Notes: a model not told the origin generated them from the sequence alone. 40,001 bases of DNA from Petrotoga olearia DSM 13574 (GCF_002895525.1 NZ_AZRL01000005.1:1-40001); one strand, 5' to 3'. Counted from the first letter of the stretch, positions 7,605 through 16,348 are shown. Numbers and translations: made by a program.

Positions 7605-9737
7605 ATGGATTTTAATAGAATAAAAGGGTTAGATATAGTAATTTCGATACTTATCGTCGGGATAGTTGTGTTGATGGTTATACCTATTCCAACCTTTTTG
7701 CTAGACTTTTTGCAACTATTGAACATAATCGTTTCGATAATAATCTTACTGGCCACCTTATATTTGAAAAGGGCTTTGGATATCTCTATTTTTCCCTCTT
7801 TGTTATTGGTTATGACCATCTTTAGGTTGGCTTTGAACGTTTCGTCTACTCGTTTGATACTCTTAAACGGTAAAAATTTCGAAGGGAAAGTGGTTAGGGC
7901 CTTTGGGGACTTTGTTGTCGGTGGAAATTATGTTGTGGGAATCATTATCTTTTTGATCCTTGTTATAATTCAATTTCTTGTAATAACTAAAGGAACAGAA
8001 AGAATATCAGAAGTAGCCGCAAGGTTCACTTTGGATGCCATGCCTGGCAAACAAATGAGTATAGATGCTGACATGTCTTCCGGATTGATTAACGAAGAAG
8101 AAGCTAGGCAAAGAAGAGAAGACATACGAAGAGAAGCCGACTTTTATGGAGCGATGGATGGAGCTAGTAAGTTTGTGAGAGGAGATGCGATAGCCGGTTT
8201 GATAATAACTCTGATTAATTTAGTTGGAGGTTTAATAATCGGAATGCTTCAGCAGGGACTGACGATCGCAGAGGCAGCGGAAGTATTTGCTTTACTTACC
8301 GTAGGAGACGGGCTCGTTGCTCAAATTCCTGCGTTGTTAATTTCAACCTCAGCAGGTATGATAGTATCAAGAGCGGCCTCAAAAGATAATTTTGGGGTAG
8401 ATTTGATAAGACAACTTACTTCTGACACAAGGGTTTTGAATATAGCTGGTGGAATAATAATAATTTTAGGTATGTTGACACCAATTCCAATTTTTCCTTC
8501 GTTGATTTTAGGAGGAGGTTTGCTTTTCGTAGCTTATGTGAATAGAGCAAGTGAAGGCCAATTAGCTTACGAAACTCCTGGGTCGAGTGGCGTAGGAATG
8601 GGAGTTACAACCGCGCCAAAAGGTGAAAAAAGGGGTGTTTCTGGTGGTTTTGCGCCACCCCTTACAACTCCAGAAGAAGTCTCGGAAGTCTTACAAGGAG
8701 ATACAATTGAAGTAGATATTGGTTATGGATTGATACCTTTAGCTGATCCAGATCAAGGTGGAGACCTATTAGATAGGATAACCGTTGTTCGAAAACAATT
8801 AGCCTATGAATTGGGTATGGTTATCTCTCCCATTAGAATAAGAGACAGCGTTCTATTGAGTTCGAACGAATACATCATCAAATTGAGAGGTGTTGAAGTT
8901 GGTAGATTTGAATTGATCCCCGATAGACTTCTTGCCATAAACTCAGGTATGGCTTCTGAAGAATTACCAGGTATAAAAACAAAAGAACCTGCCTTCGGTT
9001 TGGGAGCCTTCTGGATAGACGAGAGTTTAAAAGAGGAAGCTATAGAAAAAGGCTACACGACTGTTGATGCACCGAGTGTTTTTGCCACCCATCTTTCTGA
9101 AACCATTAAAAAATATGCTCACGAAATCATCGGTACCAAGGAAATAGAAATATTAATAGATGGATTGAGAGTTAATTATGCCAACCTTGTAGATACCCTT
9201 ATTCCAACAATGCTAAAAATGCATGAACTGAAAAAGGTTTTAAGTGAACTATTGTATGAAAGGATTTCAATAAGGAATCTCTCCTCTATTTTTGAGAGTT
9301 TGATCGAAGCAGTTGATAAATATGGAAATAATATTGAGAACTTAGTAGAGTATGTTAGAAGGTCAATGGGGAGGCAAATAGCGGAAAATTTAAAATCTGA
9401 CGATGGAGATCTTCACGTTACTGCCTTGGATCCGTCCATAGAGAAAAAATTGTCTGAATCGATAAGGGAATCTGATTCGGGAAGGGTTATAATAATTGAA
9501 CCAGAATATTCAAATATTTTGGTACAAAGAATATCGAAATCTCTGGAAAATATGATGATGAAAGGGTTTAATCCTATATTAATCTGTTCTAAAAACATAA
9601 GATATCCGTTTGCCAGATTTATATTAAAATTTATTCAAAACATCAGTATCATTGCATACGAAGAGATACCTTCGGATACTTCTCTCAACGTGAACGAAAT
9701 AGTGAAAATAGAAGGTGAGAGATCCAATGCAAATTAA
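7605..9737 (+). CDS. flhA: Flagellar export gate protein FlhA
   Basis: FlhA of 710 aa, the export gate subunit that binds substrates and chaperones. The N-terminal part has about eight membrane segments and the FHIPEP-family signature ARFTLDAMPGKQMSIDADMS. A linker at about 325-355 rich in Gly and Pro leads to the C-terminal cytoplasmic domain (about 360-710), with segments such as EVDIGYGLIPLADPDQGGD and PGIKTKEPAFGLGAFWI. The ATG follows GGGGGG at 7592-7597. The end overlaps the flhF start by 11 bases. The order flhB-flhA-flhF-flhG is common in flagellate bacteria. Confidence 0.97.
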   Translation: MDFNRIKGLDIVISILIVGIVVLMVIPIPTFLLDFLQLLNIIVSIIILLATLYLKRALDISIFPSLLLVMTIFRLALNVSSTRLILLNGKNFEGKVVRAFGDFVVGGNYVVGIIIFLILVIIQFLVITKGTERISEVAARFTLDAMPGKQMSIDADMSSGLINEEEARQRREDIRREADFYGAMDGASKFVRGDAIAGLIITLINLVGGLIIGMLQQGLTIAEAAEVFALLTVGDGLVAQIPALLISTSAGMIVSRAASKDNFGVDLIRQLTSDTRVLNIAGGIIIILGMLTPIPIFPSLILGGGLLFVAYVNRASEGQLAYETPGSSGVGMGVTTAPKGEKRGVSGGFAPPLTTPEEVSEVLQGDTIEVDIGYGLIPLADPDQGGDLLDRITVVRKQLAYELGMVISPIRIRDSVLLSSNEYIIKLRGVEVGRFELIPDRLLAINSGMASEELPGIKTKEPAFGLGAFWIDESLKEEAIEKGYTTVDAPSVFATHLSETIKKYAHEIIGTKEIEILIDGLRVNYANLVDTLIPTMLKMHELKKVLSELLYERISIRNLSSIFESLIEAVDKYGNNIENLVEYVRRSMGRQIAENLKSDDGDLHVTALDPSIEKKLSESIRESDSGRVIIIEPEYSNILVQRISKSLENMMMKGFNPILICSKNIRYPFARFILKFIQNISIIAYEEIPSDTSLNVNEIVKIEGERSNAN

Positions 9738-11043
9738 AAAACTTACCGTAAAAACAATTTCTGAAGCGATGGAAAAGATAAGGAGAGAATTTGGGGAAGA
9801 CGCTTATATTTTAGACACAAAAAAAGTTAAAAAAGGGGGTTTTTTTGGAATCGGTGGAGAAAGATATCTTGAAGTTACCGTTTTGAGTGAAGAGAATGGA
9901 AATTCTCAACGCAATCCTCAAAAATCAAAAAAATACCCAAAGGAAGCTGATAATACCTATTCGTTAAACGATCTAATAAAAAGGAATACACCCGAATTTT
10001 ATAGAAAAAAAGAAAAAGAACAAAATATATCAAAACCATCGTATTTAAACATTGATAAAGAACCCAGTGATAAACATTCGAAAGATGGTTTAACAGAGTT
10101 TATAAAAACAAGTAGGGAAATTTCCTCTAAGATAGACAAAAGCGCAGAAGCATTTTACCATCAATACAATGAAAAGGAACCTTCTGAAAGTAACATAAAA
10201 GATAGTTTGAAATTAGAAGAGTTGATGAATATGGTTGAAAAGTTGAATAAAAAAATTGAAGCAAACAATTTCTACCTTCAAGATATAAAGGAAAAGTTGT
10301 ACGAAAAATCTTATTCAAATGCTTTCATCGAATCCTTCTTAAACCAATTGAGCGATTTAAAAGTCGAAGAAAATTGGAAAAATCAAGAAATTATAAGGAC
10401 AAGATTTGAAAAAAAGCTTTATCAAAGCTTAGAAATTTTAAATTTTAGTGATATAAAAGGTAAAGTTATGTTTATAGGTCCCACAGGTGTGGGAAAAACA
10501 ACAACTTTGGCCAAAATTGCAGCTAGCTTAAAAAAAATGAATAAAAAAATTGCTTTAATTACAATAGACACTTATAGAATAGCTGCAACAGATCAGCTAA
10601 AAACTTATGCAGACATACTAGGTATTTCGCTTCACATTTGTTATACCCCCTCTGATCTCAAAATTGCTTTGGAATCACTTCTGAATTTTGATGTAATTCT
10701 AATAGACACTGCAGGGAGAAGCCATAAGAACAATTTACAGATGGGTGAACTCAAAGTGTTCAAAGATGTAGTTGAACCTGATTACAATATAATGTTAATA
10801 TCTTCTAACACCAATTGTGAAGATATGATGCATATTTATGATAATTTTTCTTTTCTAAAACCCAACACGTTAATTTTTACAAAGATGGATGAAACATCAT
10901 CGTTTGGGCAATTATTTTCTTTCCTAGAATATTCGAGATTACCTTTGTTGGGGATAACAAACGGTCAAAGGGTTCCTGAAGATTTGAAGTTTCCTTCTAA
11001 AGAATGGCTGACTCGTGCAGCAGTGGAGGAGGTATTTAAATGA
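9727..11043 (+). CDS. flhF: SRP-like GTPase FlhF (flagellar placement)
   Basis: FlhF of 438 aa, an SRP-family GTPase that helps place flagella at the cell. The N-terminal B domain begins MQIKKLTVKTISEAMEKIRR. A long variable charged linker covers about 60-190. The GTPase G domain has its P-loop at about 251-259 (GPTGVGKTT), then DTYRIAATDQL, DTAGRSHKN and a TKMDE base-recognition motif. ATG 9727 is preferred over the in-frame GTG upstream (9715) because it follows AGGTGAG and gives the family N-terminus. It overlaps flhA by 11 bases and shares an ATGA overlap with flhG. Confidence 0.95.
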   Translation: MQIKKLTVKTISEAMEKIRREFGEDAYILDTKKVKKGGFFGIGGERYLEVTVLSEENGNSQRNPQKSKKYPKEADNTYSLNDLIKRNTPEFYRKKEKEQNISKPSYLNIDKEPSDKHSKDGLTEFIKTSREISSKIDKSAEAFYHQYNEKEPSESNIKDSLKLEELMNMVEKLNKKIEANNFYLQDIKEKLYEKSYSNAFIESFLNQLSDLKVEENWKNQEIIRTRFEKKLYQSLEILNFSDIKGKVMFIGPTGVGKTTTLAKIAASLKKMNKKIALITIDTYRIAATDQLKTYADILGISLHICYTPSDLKIALESLLNFDVILIDTAGRSHKNNLQMGELKVFKDVVEPDYNIMLISSNTNCEDMMHIYDNFSFLKPNTLIFTKMDETSSFGQLFSFLEYSRLPLLGITNGQRVPEDLKFPSKEWLTRAAVEEVFK

Positions 11044-11894
11044 ACCGTATATATCGAGATCAAGCATCTGGCTTAAGGGAAGAATATTTAAGCACACAGA
11101 CAAAGATTATAACAGTTGTAAGTGGAAAAGGTGGAGTCGGTAAGTCGGTATTATCAGTGAATATCGCTGCTGATTTAGCCACACATGGGAAAAGAATACT
11201 TTTATTTGATTCGGATGCCGGATTTGCAAACGCTTCTATTCTGATGGGAAATACTGTTAAAAACACTTTGAGTGAGTATATGAGAGGAAACGTCGCCTTC
11301 GATGAGTGCGTTCAAGATACAGAGTATGGTGTTAAGATAATAAGCAGCGGTTTTGATTTTACAGATTGGAAGATCTTTCAAAATAATTTTAATGACTCGA
11401 TAATGGATGAATTTTTAAATTTGTTGAAAGAAGTGGATTTTTTTATTATAGATGTAGGTGCCGGGTATTCTGAAAAACTCAATAACTTTTATCTAAATTC
11501 CGATACTATATTTCTAATAACCGTCCCAGAACCAACAGCGGTAGTTAACGCCTACAGCTTGATGAAAGCTTTATCTATTTTGAATGTAAATGGAGAAATA
11601 GAGATAATTCTTAACATGATCAAAAATAAAAACGAAGTAGAGATGGTTAAATCCGTCTTAAGTAGAACTACAAAAAGGTTTTTAAACAGAGAAATAAAAA
11701 ACTTTTATGAAATTTCTTACGATGAAAATGTTCATTTAAGTGTGAAGAGACAGATACCTTTAATTTCATTGAAAGAAAACAGTAAATTTTCGAAAGATAT
11801 AAAAAAGATAACTTCCGATATACTCAATATAAAAACCTCTTCCCACACCAATTTTACACAGAGATTGAAAGAAATGTTCGGGAAAGGCTTTTGA
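11040..11894 (+). CDS. flhG: MinD/ParA-like ATPase FlhG (YlxH)
   Basis: A 284-aa MinD-family ATPase with the deviant Walker A motif at 28-36 (SGKGGVGKS), followed by LLFDSDAGFANASILMG and a Walker B-like FFIIDVGAG. Placed directly after flhF with an ATGA overlap, it is FlhG, which works with FlhF to control flagellar number by stimulating its GTPase. The short N-terminal tail (RIYRDQASGLREEY) resembles the FlhF-activating tail of FlhG proteins. Other MinD relatives are less likely given the context. The gene is followed by a repeat-rich, GC-rich spacer, so the operon may be attenuated or ended here. Confidence 0.93.
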   Translation: MNRIYRDQASGLREEYLSTQTKIITVVSGKGGVGKSVLSVNIAADLATHGKRILLFDSDAGFANASILMGNTVKNTLSEYMRGNVAFDECVQDTEYGVKIISSGFDFTDWKIFQNNFNDSIMDEFLNLLKEVDFFIIDVGAGYSEKLNNFYLNSDTIFLITVPEPTAVVNAYSLMKALSILNVNGEIEIILNMIKNKNEVEMVKSVLSRTTKRFLNREIKNFYEISYDENVHLSVKRQIPLISLKENSKFSKDIKKITSDILNIKTSSHTNFTQRLKEMFGKGF

Positions 11895-11956
11895 TATTCG
11901 GGGTGAAAGATCAGAAAATTCTTTATGCTTATGGGCGGGTAGCGGGGGGAGGGCGC

Positions 11957-12106
11957 TGTTTGCTGCAGTATGCAAACTATGTTTTTAAAGGATTTTGATC
12001 TTGAACTTGGGGATCTTAAGGGGTTTACCCTTGTTTGCGCCACTGTGTAAACCATGTTTTTAAATGGGTCAGGCCTTGAATTTGGGGTTTTTAAGGGGGA
12101 ACACCT
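11957..12106. repeat. Two tandem units of a 75-bp structured repeat
   Basis: Units begin with TGTTTGC at 11957 and at 12032. Over the first 70 aligned positions I count 51 identities with no gap. Each unit has a 5' hairpin of 6 bp with an 8-nt loop: 11958-11977, GTTTGC with GCAAAC; and 12033-12052, GTTTGC with GTAAAC, where one pair becomes G-U. Each also has a 3' hairpin, TTAAGGG...CCCTT in the first and TAAGG...CCTTA in the second. The flanks are much richer in G and C than the genes around. The 3' hairpin sequence recurs at bases 1-16 of the window. It lies between the flhG stop and the PilZ gene. The function is unknown. Confidence 0.75.
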
Positions 12107-12157
12107 TAACGCCCGGGGCAAAGGGGCGCTAAAGAATGGATGGAAAAGGAGTTTAAG

Positions 12158-12856
12158 ATGTCTGATTTTGTAGAAAAAGTTAGTTCAAAGAATGTTTTAT
12201 ACACTAATATGCCTTTGGATTTAGAAATTCAAGAAAAAGGAATTCAAGGGATTTATAAAAGTATCTTATACGAATATGACCTCAACACTAATCTAGCTAA
12301 AATTGGAATGCCGATTTTTAAAGGGGCGTATCTGAAAATTTTTCAAGGTACAAATCTAAAAATGCGAGCATACTCTTCTAGGGCCGTTTATTTATTCAAA
12401 AGCAAAGTTTACGGTAGTGGAAAAGAAGGGAATATAAGATACCTTATGATAAACATTCCTGAAACAATCGTTAGGGTACAAAGAAGGCAACACGCCAGAA
12501 TTCCTGTTTCTGAAGAGGGCACCTTTTATCTCAAAGAGGAACAAGAAAATAGTAAAAACCAAGAGAACGTTCAACCCACCCAATACAGGTTTATAACTAA
12601 AGATTTCAGTGCTGGAGGATTGGCTATTGTTACCTCTAAAGAGTTGAAAGTCGGTCAAAGAATAATATTAAAGCTATCTTTAAAAAATGAGATCAGACTC
12701 GAAGACATGGAATCACAGGTTGTTAGGTTAATTGATAAAACTACAGGTGGAGAATACATTTATGGAATTAAGTTTTTAAACTTAACGAGAGATAAAGAAG
12801 AAGAGCTGGTAAGGTTCGTTTTCAAATTAGAGCGAGAGTCATATAAAAAGGTTTGA
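12158..12856 (+). CDS. YcgR-like PilZ domain protein
   Basis: About 232 aa. The N-terminal YcgR-like domain covers about 15-100 and the C-terminal PilZ domain about 105-228. The c-di-GMP-binding residues are present: R110-x3-R114 (RRQHARIP) and the D149-F-S-A-G-G motif. Proteins of this type bind c-di-GMP and slow or stop the flagellar motor. I choose ATG 12158 because AAGGAG stands 6 nt before it; an in-frame ATG at 12140 is preceded only by the GC-rich repeat flank. Its place between flhG and cheC fits a role in motility control. The gene name is left empty because ycgR-like genes vary. Confidence 0.88.
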   Translation: MSDFVEKVSSKNVLYTNMPLDLEIQEKGIQGIYKSILYEYDLNTNLAKIGMPIFKGAYLKIFQGTNLKMRAYSSRAVYLFKSKVYGSGKEGNIRYLMINIPETIVRVQRRQHARIPVSEEGTFYLKEEQENSKNQENVQPTQYRFITKDFSAGGLAIVTSKELKVGQRIILKLSLKNEIRLEDMESQVVRLIDKTTGGEYIYGIKFLNLTRDKEEELVRFVFKLERESYKKV

Positions 12857-12897
12857 TACAATCTGTGTTGGTTTTCGATTAAAAAGGGGGAAGTTTA

Positions 12898-13530
12898 ATG
12901 TCGATCTATGATGAAATCAACGAACAAAAATTGGACGCATTAAAAGAATTAGGAAACATAGGTGCAGGGAATGCAGCGACAGCTATTTCAACAATGTTGA
13001 ACAAAAAAATTGACATCACCGTTCCTTCCGCTGAAATTATACCGATTTCAGAATTATGGGAGGAGTTTAGTGATCCTGAAGAAATAACAGCCGGGGCTAT
13101 GATAGAAATTGGTGGAGAACTCCATGGGGCTATTTTGTTTCTGCTAGGAACCCAAGAAACAAAACAAATCTTGGAACTGCTAAAGCTCCCCAGGCCAGAA
13201 GATTTAACGGAAATTGATGAAATGACCTCTTCAGCCATTGGGGAAGTTGGCAATATTATGTGTAGTTCTTATATATCTGCCATTTCCAATTTCACTGGTT
13301 TGAACATACATTCCTTGCCACCAAAAATTACCGTGGATATGTTGACAGCCATAGTTTCCGAATCTTCTCTTATGGTTACTGAAGGTAGCGATTTTGTAAT
13401 CCTAATTAGAACAGATATAAACATCGAAGAGTATGAAAGAAACGTAAAAGGCTTCTTAATATATTTATCAGACGAAAATAATATTATAAAATTATTAAAA
13501 GCCATAGGAATGGGGACGAATAATGAGTGA
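12898..13530 (+). CDS. cheC: CheY-P phosphatase CheC
   Basis: CheC of 210 aa with both family phosphatase sites. The first is D13-x3-E17-x2-N20 with P43 (LKELGNIGAGNAA), and the second is S112-x3-E116-x2-N119 (SAIGEVGNIM). CheC removes phosphate from CheY-P and forms a complex with CheD, which is encoded next. The ATG follows GGGGG with about 8 nt spacing. The end overlaps the cheD start by 8 bases. With CheZ absent from the window, this is the visible route for signal termination. Confidence 0.96.
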   Translation: MSIYDEINEQKLDALKELGNIGAGNAATAISTMLNKKIDITVPSAEIIPISELWEEFSDPEEITAGAMIEIGGELHGAILFLLGTQETKQILELLKLPRPEDLTEIDEMTSSAIGEVGNIMCSSYISAISNFTGLNIHSLPPKITVDMLTAIVSESSLMVTEGSDFVILIRTDINIEEYERNVKGFLIYLSDENNIIKLLKAIGMGTNNE

Positions 13531-14020
13531 GAGTAAGAAAAGAATAATAGGAATTGGTGAATACATTGTAGATAAAAATCCTGCTATTTTAGTCACATTA
13601 GGATTAGGCTCCTGCGTGGCGGTTTGCCTACGAGATAAGAACAACCTCATTGGAGGTTTGGTCCACATAATGCTTCCTGAAAGCAGAAGCAACAAAAATG
13701 ATCAGAAGATCGGTAAATATGCAGACACAGGTATAAAAGCGATAATAGATGGAATTGTAGATTTAGGTGGAAACGTTAAATACCTTGAAGCTAAGATAGC
13801 AGGAGGAGCAGCTATGTTCAAAAATTCTAATAATTCTTTGAATGTAGGAAGTAAGAATGTTGAGGCGGTTAAAAAAATTTTAAAAGAAAACAACATAAAA
13901 ATAATCGCTGAAGATACTGGAGGTAACAGAGCCAGAAGTGTGGAATTTAACATTGCAAATGGGGAACTAAAGGTTAAAAAGGTTGGCGGAGGAGAAAAGG
14001 TAGAAATCACAGTAATTTAA
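13523..14020 (+). CDS. cheD: Chemoreceptor glutamine deamidase CheD
   Basis: CheD of 165 aa, which deamidates glutamines on chemoreceptors and binds CheC. The catalytic pair is visible as Cys31 (LGLGSCVAVCL) and His48 (GGLVHIMLPES), and a conserved KIAGGAAMF segment follows. Its ATG lies inside the last codons of cheC, consistent with coupled translation and a CheC-CheD complex. A normal family length with no missing key residue. Confidence 0.95.
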   Translation: MSESKKRIIGIGEYIVDKNPAILVTLGLGSCVAVCLRDKNNLIGGLVHIMLPESRSNKNDQKIGKYADTGIKAIIDGIVDLGGNVKYLEAKIAGGAAMFKNSNNSLNVGSKNVEAVKKILKENNIKIIAEDTGGNRARSVEFNIANGELKVKKVGGGEKVEITVI

Positions 14021-14032
14021 GGTGGCAAATAA

Positions 14033-14728
14033 ATGAAGTACAAAATTAATGAAGAACAATTGGTAATGGAATTTTTACCTAAAATAAAGATCATAGCTTT
14101 GAATTTAAAAACCACTTTACCTAAAAATATAGAGGTAGAGGATTTGATTCAAGAGGGGATCATAGGATTACTTCAATCATACAAAAGATACAACCCAGAT
14201 AAAGGTACTACTTTTTACACCTACGCTCTAAAAAGAATCAAAGGTTCGATGTATGATTATCTGCGCAGAATAGATTGGCTTCCAAAAGAGATAAGAAGTT
14301 TAGTAAAAAAGTACGAAGATTTAATTTATGAATGTAAAGATAATGAATGCCTAGACGATAATTCAGTAGCAGAGAAACTTCATATTGATAAGCATGATGT
14401 TGACAAAATAAAATTCTCTGTGAGTAAAAGGCAGATTCTTCAGTTGGATGAATATTTTTTAAACAACGAAGAAGAGAACTGGTTTGAAGCTACACAAGAA
14501 GAAAACGACCCTGAAATACTGGCTTATAAAGATATCTTCCAAGATAAATTAAAAGAAAGTATCGAGAAATTGGAAGAAAGAGAAAAGCTGATACTCTCCC
14601 TTTATTACAACGATGGGTTGACCTTTAAAGAAATAGGAAGTGTTTTAGAAATAAGCGAATCACGGGTTTCCCAGTTGCATTCAGTGATATTGGTAAAATT
14701 AAAAAAAATGATTCAAGGAAGTGAATAA
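14033..14728 (+). CDS. fliA: Flagellar sigma factor FliA (sigma-28)
   Basis: A 231-aa sigma-70-family factor. Region 2 includes VEDLIQEGIIGLLQSYKRY and FYTYALKRIKGSMYDYLR. The RRIDWLPKEIRS segment is typical of the sigma-28/FliA group. Region 4 contains LTFKEIGSVLEISESRVSQL, the DNA-recognition helix. FliA would direct RNA polymerase to late flagellar and chemotaxis promoters. The start ATG 14033 has AAGGTGG in front. No anti-sigma gene flgM is seen beside it. Confidence 0.93.
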   Translation: MKYKINEEQLVMEFLPKIKIIALNLKTTLPKNIEVEDLIQEGIIGLLQSYKRYNPDKGTTFYTYALKRIKGSMYDYLRRIDWLPKEIRSLVKKYEDLIYECKDNECLDDNSVAEKLHIDKHDVDKIKFSVSKRQILQLDEYFLNNEEENWFEATQEENDPEILAYKDIFQDKLKESIEKLEEREKLILSLYYNDGLTFKEIGSVLEISESRVSQLHSVILVKLKKMIQGSE

Positions 14729-14730
14729 AT

Positions 14731-15036
14731 ATGGCTTCACTTCATGAATTACAAATATTGGTAACCAAATCTATAGATGTAGCCAACAATGTTCAGGCAA
14801 TATCTCATTCTTACGATGCAGCCAAAAATATGTTGTTAGTTAAACAAGCAAGTGAATATTCTCAAAACCTACAAAAAAGGATAAAAAGTAAAGACCAAGT
14901 TGAAAAGAAAAATGTTGATAATAAGTCATCCACTGGGGTTTCCCCACAGGGGTCTATAAGTGATGAAAGCAAAGGGATTGTAAAGAGGCATGTGGTGGAT
15001 GAATACAGAGGTAAACTTTTAGATTTGAGGTTATAA
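14731..15036 (+). CDS. Small conserved-looking protein of the flagellar operon, unknown function
   Basis: A 101-aa protein, not recognised. The first half (about 1-50) is predicted helical and lacks membrane segments (LHELQILVTKSIDVANNVQA). A Lys/Asn/Ser-rich linker occupies about 50-80, and the tail ends VVDEYRGKLLDLRL. It starts 2 bases after the fliA stop codon, with GGAAGTG as ribosome binding site, so it is surely co-transcribed with fliA. A role in flagellar assembly or FliA control is inference from position only. Base composition matches its neighbours. Confidence 0.75.
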   Translation: MASLHELQILVTKSIDVANNVQAISHSYDAAKNMLLVKQASEYSQNLQKRIKSKDQVEKKNVDNKSSTGVSPQGSISDESKGIVKRHVVDEYRGKLLDLRL

Positions 15037-15050
15037 GTATCTATAATTTC

Positions 15051-15080
15051 TGCGGTGAGCGAGGCGATGGTGCCCTAAAG
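15051..15080. repeat. Short GC-rich fragment related to the repeat flank at 11935-11960
   Basis: In the 127-base spacer after the small flagellar gene, a GC-rich stretch begins TGCGGTGAGCGAGGCGATGG and ends with GCCCTAAAG. It resembles the left flank of the tandem repeat near 11936-11959 (16 of 24 positions by hand). Its end also resembles the right flank near 12124-12133 (GCGCTAAAG). It may be a degraded copy of the same element. The rest of the spacer shows nothing clear apart from the ribosome binding site of the next gene. Confidence 0.4.
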
Positions 15081-15163
15081 AAGATTAAAAGCAGTTTAAA
15101 TGAAAAATTCTAAAGGTAAAAGGTAGTAACCATTTTAAATGTTAATTATGGAAGGAGAAATAT

Positions 15164-15661
15164 ATGTTAGGTTATTTTTCAATATATAAATCAGAAGATG
15201 AGCTTTATTCAGGTGGATTATTGATTCTCAATGAAAACGGAATACCTCTTTCGTTTAAATATACTGAACCAATAAAACCTACCAAAATCCAAAAAATAAT
15301 TTATGGATCAAACCTAAAAAATTATTTAGCCTTTCAAATACTAAGTAATGATGAATTATACTCCCCTCACGATGTGGACTTAATACTAACTGACGACAGT
15401 GATCTGATAAATTATATCGATATTGACAAGATAATAATGTACATAATGGAAGTAAGCAGTGATAAAGGCTTTGAGGTTAAAGAAAAAGAAGGTATAATTC
15501 CTATAAATCAAAATACGAGTTTAAGATTTTATTCTTCGAAACTGTTGGATTCCAATACATTGAAGAAACTAAAATCTTATATAGAAATTTTTGATATCTT
15601 TGAACCATTTACTCGATTAAAAGAGGCTTTGGTGTATATATGTACTTCAAAAGAAAAATAA
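15164..15661 (+). CDS. Hypothetical protein (first of an overlapping unknown pair)
   Basis: A 165-aa protein of unknown family. It is soluble-looking, rich in Ile, Lys and Asp, with no signal peptide or membrane segment. It begins MLGYFSIYKSEDELYSGGLL, which suggests a beta-rich N-terminus. The start ATG has a good AAGGAG site. The last 22 bases overlap the next gene, so the two are translated together. The pair lies between the flagellar block and mfd. I cannot propose a function. Confidence 0.75.
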   Translation: MLGYFSIYKSEDELYSGGLLILNENGIPLSFKYTEPIKPTKIQKIIYGSNLKNYLAFQILSNDELYSPHDVDLILTDDSDLINYIDIDKIIMYIMEVSSDKGFEVKEKEGIIPINQNTSLRFYSSKLLDSNTLKKLKSYIEIFDIFEPFTRLKEALVYICTSKEK

Positions 15662-16341
15662 CTATCAATCAAGCTAACCTTTCTTTGGATACCCGTATAA
15701 ATTCAGTACCTTTCCAGAGTATAAAGTACCATCTTCTACCCTCAAAAACTCAAAACTCAAAAATAAAGACCGTTGATATCAACAATTTGGTAAAGATAAA
15801 AGAACTCCCTTGGGCAGGGGAGGAAATTACCTTTGTTGAAGAAATTGATCATCTTTTGCCAAAAAAAATAATAAATTTTGATTTTAGTAAGATAAGCATA
15901 ATTAAAAATTCTTCTTTATTTGGTATAAATATAAAGGATAGTGAAATGAAGATAGGAGTTAGTTTAATAAATGTGCCAATGCCAATAGATACAACCTTAA
16001 ATACGACAAAAATGATAGAATTTAAAATTAAAGAAAGCACACCACAAAAAATAGTAATTAAACCAATTAGAAAAGTTTTAAAAAGGCCTGTTTCGAAGGA
16101 ATACATCCTACAGTTGGCACAGGAGATTGTATCATCAAAAAAATTGCAAAAGATAAAGCTATCTTTCTTAGGTTTTTATGTTAAAGTTCCTATAGCAGAA
16201 GGGATGAATTACTATTGGAAAGGCGAGAAATTGATATGTTTTCTCAAAAATAATGAAACAGATATTACTGACTATCTTGATTGTGCAGTTTTCTTTGATT
16301 CAGAAAACAATAAGAAGTATTTGAAGTTTATCAGGAGGTAA
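15640..16341 (+). CDS. Hypothetical protein (second of an overlapping unknown pair)
   Basis: A 233-aa protein, not recognised. No signal peptide or clear membrane helix is seen. The middle is Lys/Ile-rich with short beta-like stretches (KIGVSLINVPMPIDT), and the C-terminus has KLSFLGFYVKVPIAEGMNYY. It starts at an ATG inside the preceding gene and is followed 7 bases later by mfd, so it probably belongs to the mfd transcript. A link to DNA repair is only positional. Confidence 0.72.
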   Translation: MYFKRKITINQANLSLDTRINSVPFQSIKYHLLPSKTQNSKIKTVDINNLVKIKELPWAGEEITFVEEIDHLLPKKIINFDFSKISIIKNSSLFGINIKDSEMKIGVSLINVPMPIDTTLNTTKMIEFKIKESTPQKIVIKPIRKVLKRPVSKEYILQLAQEIVSSKKLQKIKLSFLGFYVKVPIAEGMNYYWKGEKLICFLKNNETDITDYLDCAVFFDSENNKKYLKFIRR

Positions 16342-16348
16342 CGTTGAA

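Noticed and set aside
8630..8663. AAGGGGTG...CACCCCTT inverted repeat inside flhA
   Set aside because: It lies in the Gly-rich linker coding region with no T-run and no gene boundary. It is probably a by-product of codon use.
11732..12121. A minus-strand open frame of 129 codons over the tandem repeat, whose protein shows an internal 25-residue repeat
   Set aside because: The protein repeat follows simply from the 75-bp DNA period being a multiple of three. The frame overlaps the end of flhG on the opposite strand and has no ribosome binding site.
14934..14946. TGGGG...CCCCA hairpin inside the small gene after fliA
   Set aside because: It is within the coding region and unlike the dispersed repeat hairpin in sequence context. 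No T-run follows.
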